A DNA stretch of 43,517 bases from the NCBI GenBank assembly GCA_036001465.1, contig DASYUH010000072.1, positions 1 through 43,517 on the forward strand, in the 5' to 3' direction. The position numbers and the translations under genes were made by a program. Below are positions 1 through 9,783 of the stretch, piece after piece. The stretch is from Candidatus Polarisedimenticolia bacterium. GTDB taxonomy: Bacteria > Acidobacteriota > Polarisedimenticolia > Gp22-AA2. Under the pieces are notes generated by a model. It did not search any database and had not been told where the DNA came from. It was given only the letters and a program-made list of their open reading frames with translations. How positions within the stretch are numbered: position 1 is the first letter of the stretch; each line of letters begins with the position of its first letter.

Positions 1-1
1 G

Positions 2-295
2 CGCGAGACCATCGCCTTCGGCCGCAGCTACAACGGCCTGGTCGAGCGACTCGCCCTGTTCGTGGTGTGGCGCAACCTGGTGCAGGCCCGCTCGGAGCGC
101 CATCCCAGAGACGGCACCACGGCGATGCGGCTCCGGCTCACCAACCGGCCCTGGGGCTGGCCACAGGTGCTGGCGGAACGGCTGCATCCCGCTCGTGTCC
201 AGGCAGGTCAGGAGGTGATGGAGCACTACCGCAGGAAGCTGGTCTGTCCTTCCCTGCCGAACGAGCAGCGTCACGCACTCTTACGCGCTTACTGA
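2..295 (+). CDS. Transposase, C-terminal part (cut by window edge)
   Basis: The reading frame is open from base 2 to a TGA at 293-295 and has no start in the window, so this is the 3' end of a longer gene. The visible 97 residues contain RSYNGLVERLALFVVWRNLV, then TTAMRLRLTNRPWGW and VLAERLHPARV. I recognise this pattern as the tail of a transposase found repeatedly in Acidobacteria and Planctomycetes genomes (roughly R-S-H-N-x-x-V-E-R-L-A-L, W-R-N-F-V, A-M-R-L-G-L-T). Whether the element is complete cannot be judged from here. No terminal inverted repeat was identified after the stop. Family placement rests on recall, not on a search. Confidence 0.6.
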   Translation, partial: RETIAFGRSYNGLVERLALFVVWRNLVQARSERHPRDGTTAMRLRLTNRPWGWPQVLAERLHPARVQAGQEVMEHYRRKLVCPSLPNEQRHALLRAY

Positions 296-380
296 CGCCG
301 CCCATCGCGCGGCGCCGTCACACGGCTCCCACCTCTTTCCACACTCTGAGCACCACTATGCATCGATTCGTGCCGCGGGT

Positions 381-409
381 TTGTCAGCCCCCGGACCCTT
401 GTGTATACT
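381..409 (+). promoter_or_regulatory. Sigma-70-type promoter of the bufferin operon
   Basis: TTGTCA at 381-386 and TATACT at 404-409 are separated by exactly 17 bases (5/6 matches to each consensus hexamer). The predicted start site is near 416, about 63 bases before the bufA2 start codon. Confidence 0.6.
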
Positions 410-478
410 CTCGAACCCTCCCGTCGCATCATGGTGGTCCGGCGGAGGTGTGGGCATCTCAGCATGGAGGTCAGACGA

Positions 479-775
479 ATGAACGCCAAGAAGGCCCTGG
501 GTTTCGTCGTAGCCGCGTCCGTCGTTGGCATGCTCGCGGGTGGCTACCAGTTCGCAGGGGAAGAGGGGAAGAAGGACGCCGGCAAGAGCGTGAAGTGCGC
601 CGGCGCCAATTCCTGCAAGGGACACGGAGAGTGCGGTGCCGCCGACGGCAGCCACGCCTGCGCCGGCAAGAACGAGTGCAAGGGCAAGGGCTGGGTCAAG
701 GTGAAGAGCGAGAAGGAGTGCACGGACAAGGGCGGCACGGTCGTCAAGGAAGAGAAGCCCGAGAGCAAGGGGTAG
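479..775 (+). CDS. bufA2: BufA2-type bufferin precursor (RiPP metallophore)
   Basis: This 98-residue protein has an N-terminal hydrophobic signal segment (about residues 5-24) and then a Cys-rich core with Cys40, 46, 52, 61, 67 and 81. The core holds two near repeats of the pattern C-A-G-x-N-x-C-K-G, the second continuing into G-W. That is the hallmark of BufA2-family periplasmic bufferins, whose Cys residues are modified by the partner maturase and which bind copper. The start is fixed by GGAGG seven bases before ATG 479; a longer in-frame reading from 401 would overlap the promoter. The tail (residues 82-98) is Lys/Glu rich. It is followed by its maturase BufB and by BufC, the canonical gene order. 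Copper binding is known for the family and inferred here. Confidence 0.85.
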   Translation: MNAKKALGFVVAASVVGMLAGGYQFAGEEGKKDAGKSVKCAGANSCKGHGECGAADGSHACAGKNECKGKGWVKVKSEKECTDKGGTVVKEEKPESKG

Positions 776-784
776 TTCAGGACG

Positions 785-808
785 CCGGCCTGCCGCGCAG
801 GCCGGTTT
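785..808 (+). terminator. Hairpin after bufA2 (attenuator/partial terminator)
   Basis: A perfect 9-bp GC-only-plus-one-T stem, CCGGCCTGC (785-793) with GCAGGCCGG (797-805), closes a 3-base loop and is followed by TTT. It starts 10 bases after the bufA2 stop. The T tract is short, so partial termination or 3'-end protection of the precursor mRNA is more likely than full termination. Confidence 0.55.
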
Positions 809-816
809 CAGACAGT

Positions 817-858
817 CCGGGGGCGCTCCCGGGCCGTGTGACGGCCCGGGGCCCCCGG
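817..858 (+). promoter_or_regulatory. Very strong long hairpin before bufB
   Basis: The stem consists of CCGGGGGC (817-824) paired with GCCCCCGG (851-858), a 3-base bulge (825-827), then CCCGGGCCGT (828-837) paired with ACGGCCCGGG (841-850) around a GTG loop. That gives 18 base pairs with no mismatch. It ends 17 bases before the bufB start codon, where no Shine-Dalgarno sequence is visible. It probably lowers maturase expression relative to precursor. Confidence 0.55.
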
Positions 859-875
859 TCCCTACCCACCATCCC

Positions 876-1733
876 ATGGGCCATCCGGATTCACTGGGTC
901 ACGGCGTCGGCCTGAGGCGCGATCATTTCGACCGCATCCTCGAGGGCCCGACACGCGTCGACTGGTTCGAGGCCATCTCCGAAAACTTCATGGTGGAAGG
1001 CGGCCGGCCGCTCGACGTCCTGACGCGGGTGCGCGAGCGCTATCCGATCGTCCTGCACGGCGTCTCGCTCTCGATCGGCAGCGCCGATCCCCTCGACGAG
1101 GCGTACCTGGACAGGCTCGACGCGCTGGCGAAGCGGTTCGAGCCGGCGTGGGTCTCCGACCATCTCTGCTGGACGGGCATCGGGGGCCGTCAGGCGCACG
1201 ACCTCCTCCCCCTGCCGTACACCGTGCAGGCGCTCGATCACGTGGTCGGGCGCGTGCTGCGCGTGCAGGAGCGGCTCGGCCGCCCGATCGTTCTCGAGAA
1301 CGTCTCGAGCTACGTCGCCTATGCCCACTCGGCGATGCCCGAATGGGAGTTCCTGGCGGAGGTCGCCCGGCGGTCCGGCTGCGGGATCCTCCTGGACATC
1401 AACAACATCTATGTGAGCTCGAAGAACCACCGCTTCGACCCGCGCGCCTACCTCCAGGGGGTCCCGAAGGGGGCGATCCGGCAGTTTCATCTCGCCGGTC
1501 ATTCGAACAAGGGGACCTTCCTGCTCGACACGCACGACCATCCGGTGATCGACGAGGTGTGGGACCTGTACCGGGACGCGGTGCGCCGGTTCGGCCCCGT
1601 GGCGACGCTGGTCGAATGGGACGACAAGATCCCGGAGTTCGAGCGGCTCGAGCAGGAATCGGCGCGCGCCAGGGCGATCCAGGAAGAGGCCCTTCGGCCG
1701 GAGCCCGTGAAGACGGGACGGGGGATGGCGTGA
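876..1733 (+). CDS. bufB: MNIO family bufferin maturase BufB (DUF692)
   Basis: 285 aa, usual length for the DUF692 multinuclear non-haem iron oxidases that convert bufferin cysteines into thiooxazole-type heterocycles. The TIM-barrel metal-binding landmarks are all present in order: His61 in VLHGVSLSIG, Asp95-His96 in SDHLCW, Glu141-Asn142 in LENVSSY, Asp174/Asn176 in LLDINNIY, His205 and His209 in FHLAGH, Asp218/His220/His222 in DTHDHPV, and Glu248 in VEWD. No Shine-Dalgarno is seen before ATG 876, which lies just after a strong hairpin. Its stop overlaps the GTG of bufC by 3 bases, so the two are translationally coupled. The substrate is presumably the adjacent BufA2. Confidence 0.88.
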   Translation: MGHPDSLGHGVGLRRDHFDRILEGPTRVDWFEAISENFMVEGGRPLDVLTRVRERYPIVLHGVSLSIGSADPLDEAYLDRLDALAKRFEPAWVSDHLCWTGIGGRQAHDLLPLPYTVQALDHVVGRVLRVQERLGRPIVLENVSSYVAYAHSAMPEWEFLAEVARRSGCGILLDINNIYVSSKNHRFDPRAYLQGVPKGAIRQFHLAGHSNKGTFLLDTHDHPVIDEVWDLYRDAVRRFGPVATLVEWDDKIPEFERLEQESARARAIQEEALRPEPVKTGRGMA

Positions 1734-2614
1734 AGGCGGACGGGCCGCTCGATCTCAAGGCGACGCAGGAGCTCTTCTGGGCCCTGATCACCGCGCCGGA
1801 AGGGGTGCGCGCCGTGATCGACGATCCGTCCGGCCGCGGCTCCATCGACCGGGCATCGGTCGACGCCCTGTTCGCGGGGGACGAGGGCCTGCCGGCGATC
1901 GAGCGCCTCGACATCTATGCCAACATGTATTTCTTCCGGCTGCTGGACTGCCTGGCGGAGGATTTTCCCAAGGTGCGCGCCGCCCTCGGGCCGGAGCGCT
2001 TCCATAACCTGGTGACAGACTACGTCCTGCGCCATCCGTCCGAGCACCCGTCGCTGCGGCACCTCGGCCGCAGGCTCCCGGAGTTCATCAAGAATCACGA
2101 ACCCGCAGCCGGCTTCCCATTCCTGGCCGACCTGGCCCGCCTCGAATGGACCCGCGCCGATCTCTTCGACGCCGCCGACGCGCCGCCGCTGTCGCGCTCG
2201 GCGCTCGCGCGTCTGCCGCAGGAGAGCGCCGGCGAAGCGCGCTTCCGGTTCATCCCCGCCTTCGCGCTCCTGCGCTTCGATCACGACGTCGTGCGCTACT
2301 GGCGCGCCCTGGACGAAGCCGGGGCCGGGACGGACGCAGCCGCCTCAGGCCGCATCACTCTCCCTCACCCGGTCCGCAGGAGGACCGCGGCCCGCGTCTG
2401 GCGCAAGGACCTGGTCGTGTACCATGCCGGCCTCGACGAGGAGGAGGCGCATGCCCTGGAGCTGGCCCTCCAGGGGGAAACGCTCGGGCGGATCTGCCAG
2501 GTGCTCGCGGCCGGCCGCAGCGCCGCGCAGGCCACCGAGAGAGCCGGAAGGACGATTCAGGCGTGGATCGAGGACGGCATCCTGGCCGAAATCGGGCCGG
2601 GCTCTTCCCTTTGA
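1730..2614 (+). CDS. bufC: BufC, RiPP-maturase partner protein (DUF2063/HvfC-like)
   Basis: 294 aa starting at GTG 1730, whose TG is shared with the bufB stop codon; the frame is open much further upstream but that part is only a shadow of bufB. The N-terminal half has the DUF2063 pattern: Q-x-x-F-W-A-L, I-x-x-R-L-x-I-Y-x-N-M-Y-F-F-R-L, a segment on the lower-chamber helix with L-x-x-D-F-P-K-V, and then D-Y-V-L-R-H-P-S. The C-terminal half has the L-A-R-L-E-W helix typical of HvfC/BufC. Members form a complex with the MNIO enzyme and help present the precursor; the old label 'putative DNA-binding domain' is probably wrong. The gene order bufA2-bufB-bufC supports the call. Confidence 0.82.
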   Translation: MKADGPLDLKATQELFWALITAPEGVRAVIDDPSGRGSIDRASVDALFAGDEGLPAIERLDIYANMYFFRLLDCLAEDFPKVRAALGPERFHNLVTDYVLRHPSEHPSLRHLGRRLPEFIKNHEPAAGFPFLADLARLEWTRADLFDAADAPPLSRSALARLPQESAGEARFRFIPAFALLRFDHDVVRYWRALDEAGAGTDAAASGRITLPHPVRRRTAARVWRKDLVVYHAGLDEEEAHALELALQGETLGRICQVLAAGRSAAQATERAGRTIQAWIEDGILAEIGPGSSL

Positions 2615-2623
2615 GGTGACCCG

Positions 2624-4814
<2,191 letters not shown>

Positions 4815-4816
<2 letters not shown>

Positions 4817-4838
4817 GAGCCTGTCCCAAGACTCGGAC
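4815..4838. repeat. Copy 1 of a dispersed intergenic repeat
   Basis: The segment begins inside the stop codon of the S9 peptidase with AGGAGCCTGTCCC and ends with ACTCGGAC. It matches the left part of the segment at 12193-12223 with only a few differences, although the two lie 7.4 kb apart in unrelated intergenic gaps. Confidence 0.4.
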
Positions 4839-4870
4839 CGCCCCTGACCGGCCCGAAGCGGGCGCTGTGC

Positions 4871-4876
4871 TAAGAT
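4871..4876 (+). promoter_or_regulatory. Possible -10 element; leaderless start of the next gene
   Basis: TAAGAT preceded by TG one base upstream forms an extended -10 element. Its predicted start site falls on the ATG at 4884. No Shine-Dalgarno and no clear -35 are visible. Confidence 0.3.
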
Positions 4877-4883
4877 TTCGGGC

Positions 4884-6941
4884 ATGTCGGCCCATCATTC
4901 CGTCTGCCCGCTCGACTGCCCCGACCGCTGCAGCCTCGAGGTGACACTCGAGAACGGTCGCGTGGCCGCGATCACCGGCAGCCGCGTCAACCCGCTCACC
5001 GACGGCTTCATCTGCGCCAAGGTGCGCGACTTTCCGCAGCGCGTCTACGGCAAGGACCGCCTGCTCTACCCGATGCGCCGCGTGGGGGCGAAAGGGGAGG
5101 GGCGCTTCGAGCGCGTCTCGTGGGACGAGGCGACGGCCGCCATCGCCTCGACCTTCAAGGCCATCCTGAAGGAGCACGGCGGCGAGGCGATCCTGCCGTT
5201 CTTCTACGGCGGGTCGAACGGCCTCCTGACCCAGGGGATGTCCGACGAGCGGCTGTTCCGCTCGATCGGCGCGTCGCGCCTGGCGCGCACCGTGTGCGCC
5301 GCGCCGACCGCGGCCGCCTCCGACGCCCTGTACGGCAAGATGGCGAGCGTCGACTTCACGGACTTCGCGAAATCCCGCTTCATCATCATCTGGGGCGCCA
5401 ACCCGAAACACAGCAACATCCATCTCATGCCGTACCTGAAGGCGGCCCGCGAGGCGGGCGGCCGGGTCGCCCTGATCGATCCGCGCCTGACGATGTCGGG
5501 CCAGTACGTCGACCTGCACCTGCCGGTCTTCCCGGGGACCGACGGCGCCGTCGCCCTGGCGATGATCGGCCACCTGGAGAGGATCGGCGCGGTCGATCGG
5601 ACGTTCCTGGAGAGGCACACGACCGGATGGGAGAAGCTCCTCGAACGGGCGCGCGCCTGGACGCTCGAACGGGCCGCCTCCGTGGCGCGCGTCGAGGCGC
5701 GGGACATCGCGACGATCGCCGAGGCCTACGCCGCGGCAGACCCGGCGCTGATCCGCTGCGGCTGGGGGCTCGAGCGCAATCGCAACGGCGAGCCGGCGGT
5801 CGCCGCCGTTCTCGCCCTGCCTGCGATCGCGGGGAAGTTCGGCCGGCCGGGCGGAGGTTACGCCCTGACATCCTCCCCGGCCTACCAGGTCGACGACGAT
5901 CGCCTCGCCGGCGTGCCCGAGGCGAAGACGCGCATCATCAACATGAACCGGCTCGGGCGCGTCCTCCTGGAAGAGACCCGCCCGCCGGTCAAGGCGCTGT
6001 TCGTCTACAACTGCAACCCGCTGGTCACGGTCCCCGATCAGAACCGCATCCGCCAGGGCCTGCTGCGCGACGACCTGTTCACGGTGGTGTTCGACCAGGT
6101 GACCACCGACACCGCGCTCTACGCCGACATCCTGCTGCCGGCCACGACCTTCCTCGAGCACACCGAGCTGTCGACGTCGTACGGCACCTACGGCGTGATG
6201 CTGGGGGACCCCCTCATCGAGCCGGTCGGCGAGGCGAGGCCCAACGAGGAGGTCTTCGGCCTGATCCTGGATCGCCTGGGGGTCGACGGCCGGCGGCCGG
6301 TCGGCGACGCGCTCCTGCGCGAGGCGCTGGCGGCCATCGGCGGGCCGCTCAGGGAGACCGGCGGGCCGCTCAAGACGCAGGCCGGCGGGTCCGACGGGGA
6401 ACCGGCCGCCGCGACCGGCGCCGAGAGGCTCGCGGCGCTGCGACGCGATCGCTTCCTGCCGTTCGACTTTCCCGGGCCGCTGCCGATCCAGTTCAAGACC
6501 GCCTTCCCGCGAACGCCCGGGCGGAAGGCCGACCTCTGGCCGGCGGCCCTGGGGGAGGATCCGTACGTGGTCCGCGACGATCCCGGAAGCGAGCGCTACC
6601 CGCTGGCGCTCATCTCGCCCGCGACCGACAAGACCATCTCCTCGACGCTCGGCGAGTTCAACCACCGGGACGTCAGGCTCGAGATGCACCCGCAGGACGC
6701 CGCCGCCCGCCGCCTCGCCGACGGCCAGGCGGTCCGCGCGCACAATCCCCTGGGAGAGGTGCGCGTCCGCCTGCGGATCAATCCCGACGTGCGGCCGGGC
6801 GTCGTCTTCCTGCCGAAGGGGATCTGGAACCGGCACACGCTGAACGGACGCGTCGGCACCGCCCTGGTGCCCGACGACGTGTCCGCCGTGTCCGGCGGGG
6901 CCTGCTTCAACGACGCCCGCATCGAGGTCGGCCCCGCCTGA
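4884..6941 (+). CDS. Molybdopterin-dependent oxidoreductase with [4Fe-4S] cluster
   Basis: 685 aa, DMSO-reductase superfamily. The N-terminus carries the [4Fe-4S] ligands Cys8, Cys12, Cys16 and Cys44 (C-P-L-D-C-P-D-R-C ... F-I-C-A-K). Typical later segments follow: R-V-S-W-D-E-A, W-G-A-N-P-K-H-S, D-P-R-L-T, P-G-T-D-G-A, Y-N-C-N-P-L-V-T-V-P-D and, from about residue 570, the C-terminal molydopterin dinucleotide-binding barrel with N-P-L-G-E-V. There is no twin-arginine signal, so the enzyme is probably cytoplasmic. The C-terminal part from 455 to 510 is variable. The substrate cannot be told from sequence; formate-dehydrogenase-like or BisC-like members are the nearest in style. It is followed after 77 bases by a cytochrome c peroxidase-type lipoprotein. 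Confidence 0.82.
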   Translation: MSAHHSVCPLDCPDRCSLEVTLENGRVAAITGSRVNPLTDGFICAKVRDFPQRVYGKDRLLYPMRRVGAKGEGRFERVSWDEATAAIASTFKAILKEHGGEAILPFFYGGSNGLLTQGMSDERLFRSIGASRLARTVCAAPTAAASDALYGKMASVDFTDFAKSRFIIIWGANPKHSNIHLMPYLKAAREAGGRVALIDPRLTMSGQYVDLHLPVFPGTDGAVALAMIGHLERIGAVDRTFLERHTTGWEKLLERARAWTLERAASVARVEARDIATIAEAYAAADPALIRCGWGLERNRNGEPAVAAVLALPAIAGKFGRPGGGYALTSSPAYQVDDDRLAGVPEAKTRIINMNRLGRVLLEETRPPVKALFVYNCNPLVTVPDQNRIRQGLLRDDLFTVVFDQVTTDTALYADILLPATTFLEHTELSTSYGTYGVMLGDPLIEPVGEARPNEEVFGLILDRLGVDGRRPVGDALLREALAAIGGPLRETGGPLKTQAGGSDGEPAAATGAERLAALRRDRFLPFDFPGPLPIQFKTAFPRTPGRKADLWPAALGEDPYVVRDDPGSERYPLALISPATDKTISSTLGEFNHRDVRLEMHPQDAAARRLADGQAVRAHNPLGEVRVRLRINPDVRPGVVFLPKGIWNRHTLNGRVGTALVPDDVSAVSGGACFNDARIEVGPA

Positions 6942-7018
6942 AGGCCCGTGCTATGCTCCGCCCCTTCATCGCCGCGCGGCCCCGTCGAGGCCGGCGGGAT
7001 CGGAAAGGAGGGCCTGGC

Positions 7019-8083
7019 ATGAAACTCGGGTGGAAGGTCGGGACGCTGGCGGCGCTTCTGGCGATCGGCTGCTCCAGGACTCCGAAGGAACCCGCGAAGC
7101 CCCCCGTACCGCAGGGAGAGAGCTTCACCTCGGGCGAGTACACGACGACCCTGCCGCTCGGCCTGCAGGCCGCGGCCGCCTACGTCCCCGAGAACAACCC
7201 GATCTCCGAGGCCAAGATCGACCTGGGCCGGAAGCTCTATTTCGACGCCCGCCTGAGCAAGGACGGAACCGTGTCGTGCGCCACCTGCCACGACCCCGAC
7301 AGGGGATTCTCCGACGCCCGCCCCACGTCGCTGGGCATCGGGCGCCAGGCCGGCTCGCGCAACGCGCCGACCGTCATCAACCGGTTGTTCAGCCAGGAGC
7401 AGTTCTGGGACGGCCGCGCCGCCGACCTCGAAGCGCAGGCGCTCGGCCCGATCCAGAACCCGATCGAGATGGGACACACGCTCCCCGAGATGATCTCGAA
7501 TCTCAAGGCCCTCGCCGGGTACGCTCCGGCGTTCCAGGCCGCCTTCTCCACACCCGACATCACGGAGGGCCGCGTCGCGCAGGCGATCGCAACGTACGAG
7601 CGCACGGTCCTCGCCGGCAACTCCCCGTTCGATCGCTATCAGGCGGGCGAGAAGTCCATGCTGAGCGAATCGGCGGTGCGCGGCATGACGCTGTTCAACG
7701 ACGCCCAGAAGGCCAACTGCGTCACCTGCCACGCCGGATTCAACTTCACCGACGAGTCGTACCACAACCTCGGCGTCGGCATGGAGAAGCCGAATCCCGA
7801 CTGGGGCCGCTTCGGCGTGACCAAGAAGGAGTTCGACAAGGGGGCCTTCAAGACCCCGACGCTGCGCAACGTCACCCAGAGCGGCCCCTACATGCACGAC
7901 GGCAGCGAGGCGACGCTCCTGGACGTGGTGAGGTTCTACGACCGGGGCGGATTCAAGAACCAGTGGCTGTCCAAGGAGATCAAGCCGCTGAACCTGACCG
8001 ACCAGGACCGGGCCGACCTGGTCGCCTTCCTCGAGTCGCTCAGCGGCGACGTGCGCGGGATCGAGAAGCCGACGCTGCCGTGA
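7019..8083 (+). CDS. Di-haem cytochrome c peroxidase/MauG family lipoprotein
   Basis: 354 aa with AGGAGG nine bases ahead of ATG 7019. A short hydrophobic segment ends in AIGC, a lipobox with Cys18 as the predicted lipidated residue. A proline-rich linker comes next, then two haem c motifs, CATCH (Cys87, Cys90, His91) and CVTCH (Cys234, Cys237, His238). Conserved family segments are L-G-R-K-L-Y-F-D, F-W-D-G-R-A, G-P-I-Q-N-P-I-E-M and F-K-T-P-T-L-R-N-V. The protein should sit in the outer part of the envelope and reduce hydrogen peroxide or oxidise a partner protein. Its start lies 77 bases after the molybdopterin enzyme, possibly a second cistron of one transcript. Confidence 0.88.
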   Translation: MKLGWKVGTLAALLAIGCSRTPKEPAKPPVPQGESFTSGEYTTTLPLGLQAAAAYVPENNPISEAKIDLGRKLYFDARLSKDGTVSCATCHDPDRGFSDARPTSLGIGRQAGSRNAPTVINRLFSQEQFWDGRAADLEAQALGPIQNPIEMGHTLPEMISNLKALAGYAPAFQAAFSTPDITEGRVAQAIATYERTVLAGNSPFDRYQAGEKSMLSESAVRGMTLFNDAQKANCVTCHAGFNFTDESYHNLGVGMEKPNPDWGRFGVTKKEFDKGAFKTPTLRNVTQSGPYMHDGSEATLLDVVRFYDRGGFKNQWLSKEIKPLNLTDQDRADLVAFLESLSGDVRGIEKPTLP

Positions 8084-8086
8084 ACT

Positions 8087-8467
8087 CTAGCGCCGTGAGT
8101 GCATTCCCTCGAGATTCTTCCTCGCCTGCTCGAACCCGGGCTCGAACGTGAGTGCCTCCTGGAAGTCCTGCAGCGCCCTCTTGCGCCTACCCAGCTTGAG
8201 GTACGCCAGCCCGCGGTTGTTGAGCGCCCACACATCGGTCGGGTAGAGGCGGAGCGATTTCGAGAAGAACCGGGCGGCTCGGCGGCACTCGCCGGCTCGA
8301 AGCAGATCGTTGCCGTAGTTGTACCAAGCCGCCGGCAGCCGCGGGTCCAGGTCGAGCGCCCGTCCGTACTCGATGGCCGCCTTCTCGAAGTTCTTTCTCT
8401 CCGAGTGGACAACCCCGAGATTGTTGTGAACCTGCGCCAGGAACTCGTCCGACGTCAGGTTGCGCAT
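8087..8467 (-). CDS. TPR-repeat protein, probably 5'-truncated
   Basis: The 126 residues from ATG 8467 (complement) contain three tetratricopeptide repeats: L-A-Q-V-H-N-N-L-G-V-V, P-A-A-W-Y-N-Y-G-N-D-L-L and V-W-A-L-N-N-R-G-L-A-Y-L, each followed by the usual A-x-x-x-F/Y-x-x-A-L helix. The frame stays open upstream to 8947. The part up to about 8600 (residues such as I-T-D-E-Q-Y-I-R-E-Q-R-I-P) still looks protein-like, while beyond it the opposite strand looks coding. I therefore think the 5' part of this gene was lost where it meets the inserted segment at about 8600. It converges on the cytochrome gene, with 3 bases between the stops. Confidence 0.6.
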   Translation of the reverse strand: MRNLTSDEFLAQVHNNLGVVHSERKNFEKAAIEYGRALDLDPRLPAAWYNYGNDLLRAGECRRAARFFSKSLRLYPTDVWALNNRGLAYLKLGRRKRALQDFQEALTFEPGFEQARKNLEGMHSRR

Positions 8468-8614
8468 GAACACTCCGCGGCGAATGGACTTCTCGGGGAT
8501 TCGCTGCTCGCGGATGTACTGCTCGTCGGTGATGCTGGCCCCCTGCTGCAGAGTCTCGATGTTGATGCGCGGGCCCAAGACCCCATAGGCGCGCGACGAA
8601 GCCTGGCGGACCAG

Positions 8615-9055
8615 ATGGCTCGAGTGCCGCCAGAGGTGAGAAAGGCCATTCCGGGCTTGGTCAAAGCGAGCAATTCGCCCTCCGGAAAAGATACGAAGGG
8701 TAGGCACCACGAAGAGACCTTGGTGTGGGGCAGAGACGCTTCGGAGAAAGTGGTGGTTTCCATCTGCGTTCCCGGGCCCTACTCTCCCCCAGGATCCGAC
8801 GTTGCAGAGACAGACTTTACTCCAGCCGATCCAAGCATACAGAAGCAGTTGAGGTCCATCGAAGGTATGGTATACGTTCATCCAGAGGGCGACAGCAAGG
8901 AACACTTCGACCAGTTCCCGTCGCAACACGATATCGACGTCGCTCAACCCTCACCCATCATCAATATGGTCGTGGGAGCTTACAGTCGCAGAGCTTATTT
9001 TTATGACAAGCAAGGGAACATAGGAGACGTCAAGCTTAAGGAAATTGCGCCATGA
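8615..9055 (+). CDS. Hypothetical protein with JAB/DUF4329-like motif
   Basis: 146 residues from ATG 8615; the true start may be lost, because no Shine-Dalgarno is visible and the reading frame runs into the antisense of the TPR gene. The core reads Y-V-H-P-E-G, then F-P-S-Q-H-D-I-D-V-A, then A-Y-F-Y-D-K-Q-G-N-I. This resembles the JAB metallopeptidase-type pattern H-x-H-P ... S-x-x-D seen in DUF4329 domains at the C-termini of Rhs proteins, but the first His is replaced by Tyr/Val. The stop overlaps the next gene's start by 4 bases (ATGA), a clear sign of an operon. The base composition is more AT-rich than in the neighbouring genes. The family call is tentative. Confidence 0.45.
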   Translation: MARVPPEVRKAIPGLVKASNSPSGKDTKGRHHEETLVWGRDASEKVVVSICVPGPYSPPGSDVAETDFTPADPSIQKQLRSIEGMVYVHPEGDSKEHFDQFPSQHDIDVAQPSPIINMVVGAYSRRAYFYDKQGNIGDVKLKEIAP

Positions 9056-9537
9056 GAACTGACAGAACACAAGGGTGGGAGTTATCGACACGAGGTATCA
9101 TGACCGTGAGCCTTGTTGTCCTGGCGCTCGTATCGACAATGTTGGCGACGGAGAAAAGGAAGCGGTTGCCTCAAGTCACCAGCGCTCAAGTGCCCTTCTA
9201 TCCTGAAGTGCCCCAAAAGGCTCATATTGAAGGGGTCATTCAATTGCGCATTGTGACGGACGGAAGACGAGCGTCATCAATAGATGTTGTGGACGGACAA
9301 CCGATGTTGGCGCGGGTGGCGATCGATAATGTCAAGACTTGGGAGTTCGAGCAACACCGGCCGGCGACATTTGAGACGATCTTCCGGTACAGCCTATTGC
9401 CAGCGGAGTGCGATGCTTCGTGCAACTGTGACAGCTTAGAGGCACCCTTCGTGCGCCTACGTTTGCCCGGTGAGGTGGAGGTTAACGCCCCAGAGGTGTT
9501 GACTTGCGACCCTAAATCAAAGCTGGAGCCTAAATAA
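9052..9537 (+). CDS. TonB C-terminal-like envelope protein
   Basis: 161 aa, translationally coupled to the preceding gene through ATGA. Residues 16-33 form one hydrophobic anchor or signal segment. Residues 47-118 fit the TonB C-terminal fold pattern: P-F-Y-P-E-V-P-Q-K-A-H-I-E-G-V-I-Q-L-R-I-V-T-D-G, then V-V-D-G-Q-P-M-L-A-R-V-A-I-D-N-V-K-T-W-E-F. Four Cys residues lie near the end (A-E-C-D-A-S-C-N-C and L-T-C-D). Free-standing proteins of this type are common in Acidobacteria. Without partner ExbBD genes or a receptor, energy transduction cannot be claimed. Base composition is AT-richer than the chromosome average here. An alternative start is ATG 9100. Confidence 0.6.
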   Translation: MRTDRTQGWELSTRGIMTVSLVVLALVSTMLATEKRKRLPQVTSAQVPFYPEVPQKAHIEGVIQLRIVTDGRRASSIDVVDGQPMLARVAIDNVKTWEFEQHRPATFETIFRYSLLPAECDASCNCDSLEAPFVRLRLPGEVEVNAPEVLTCDPKSKLEPK

Positions 9538-9783
9538 CCGCTATCCCTGCTGCGGAAGTGGGCGACTGATCGACCATCGATTGGCATCTGGTGTAGTGGT
9601 CCACCGAGAGTTGGTGGGGCTTTTCGCCACGTTGCCGTCAGCTCTCATGAGGGATGGGTGGCGGCAATTGGGGGTGTGGTTTGTACGGCCGGGCGGGCGA
9701 GGAGCTTGACGGGACTCAAAATGGTGGGCGGTCCTGACGTCGGAAGAGACGGGCACGCCTGGGAGACCCTTTGGGGGCGCCGG
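9538..9783. other. Non-coding stretch of atypical composition
   Basis: I see no convincing gene in these 246 bases. A short plus-strand frame from 9658 to 9927 overlaps the transposase remnant and has no recognisable motif. The stretch may be further decayed mobile-element DNA. Confidence 0.4.
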
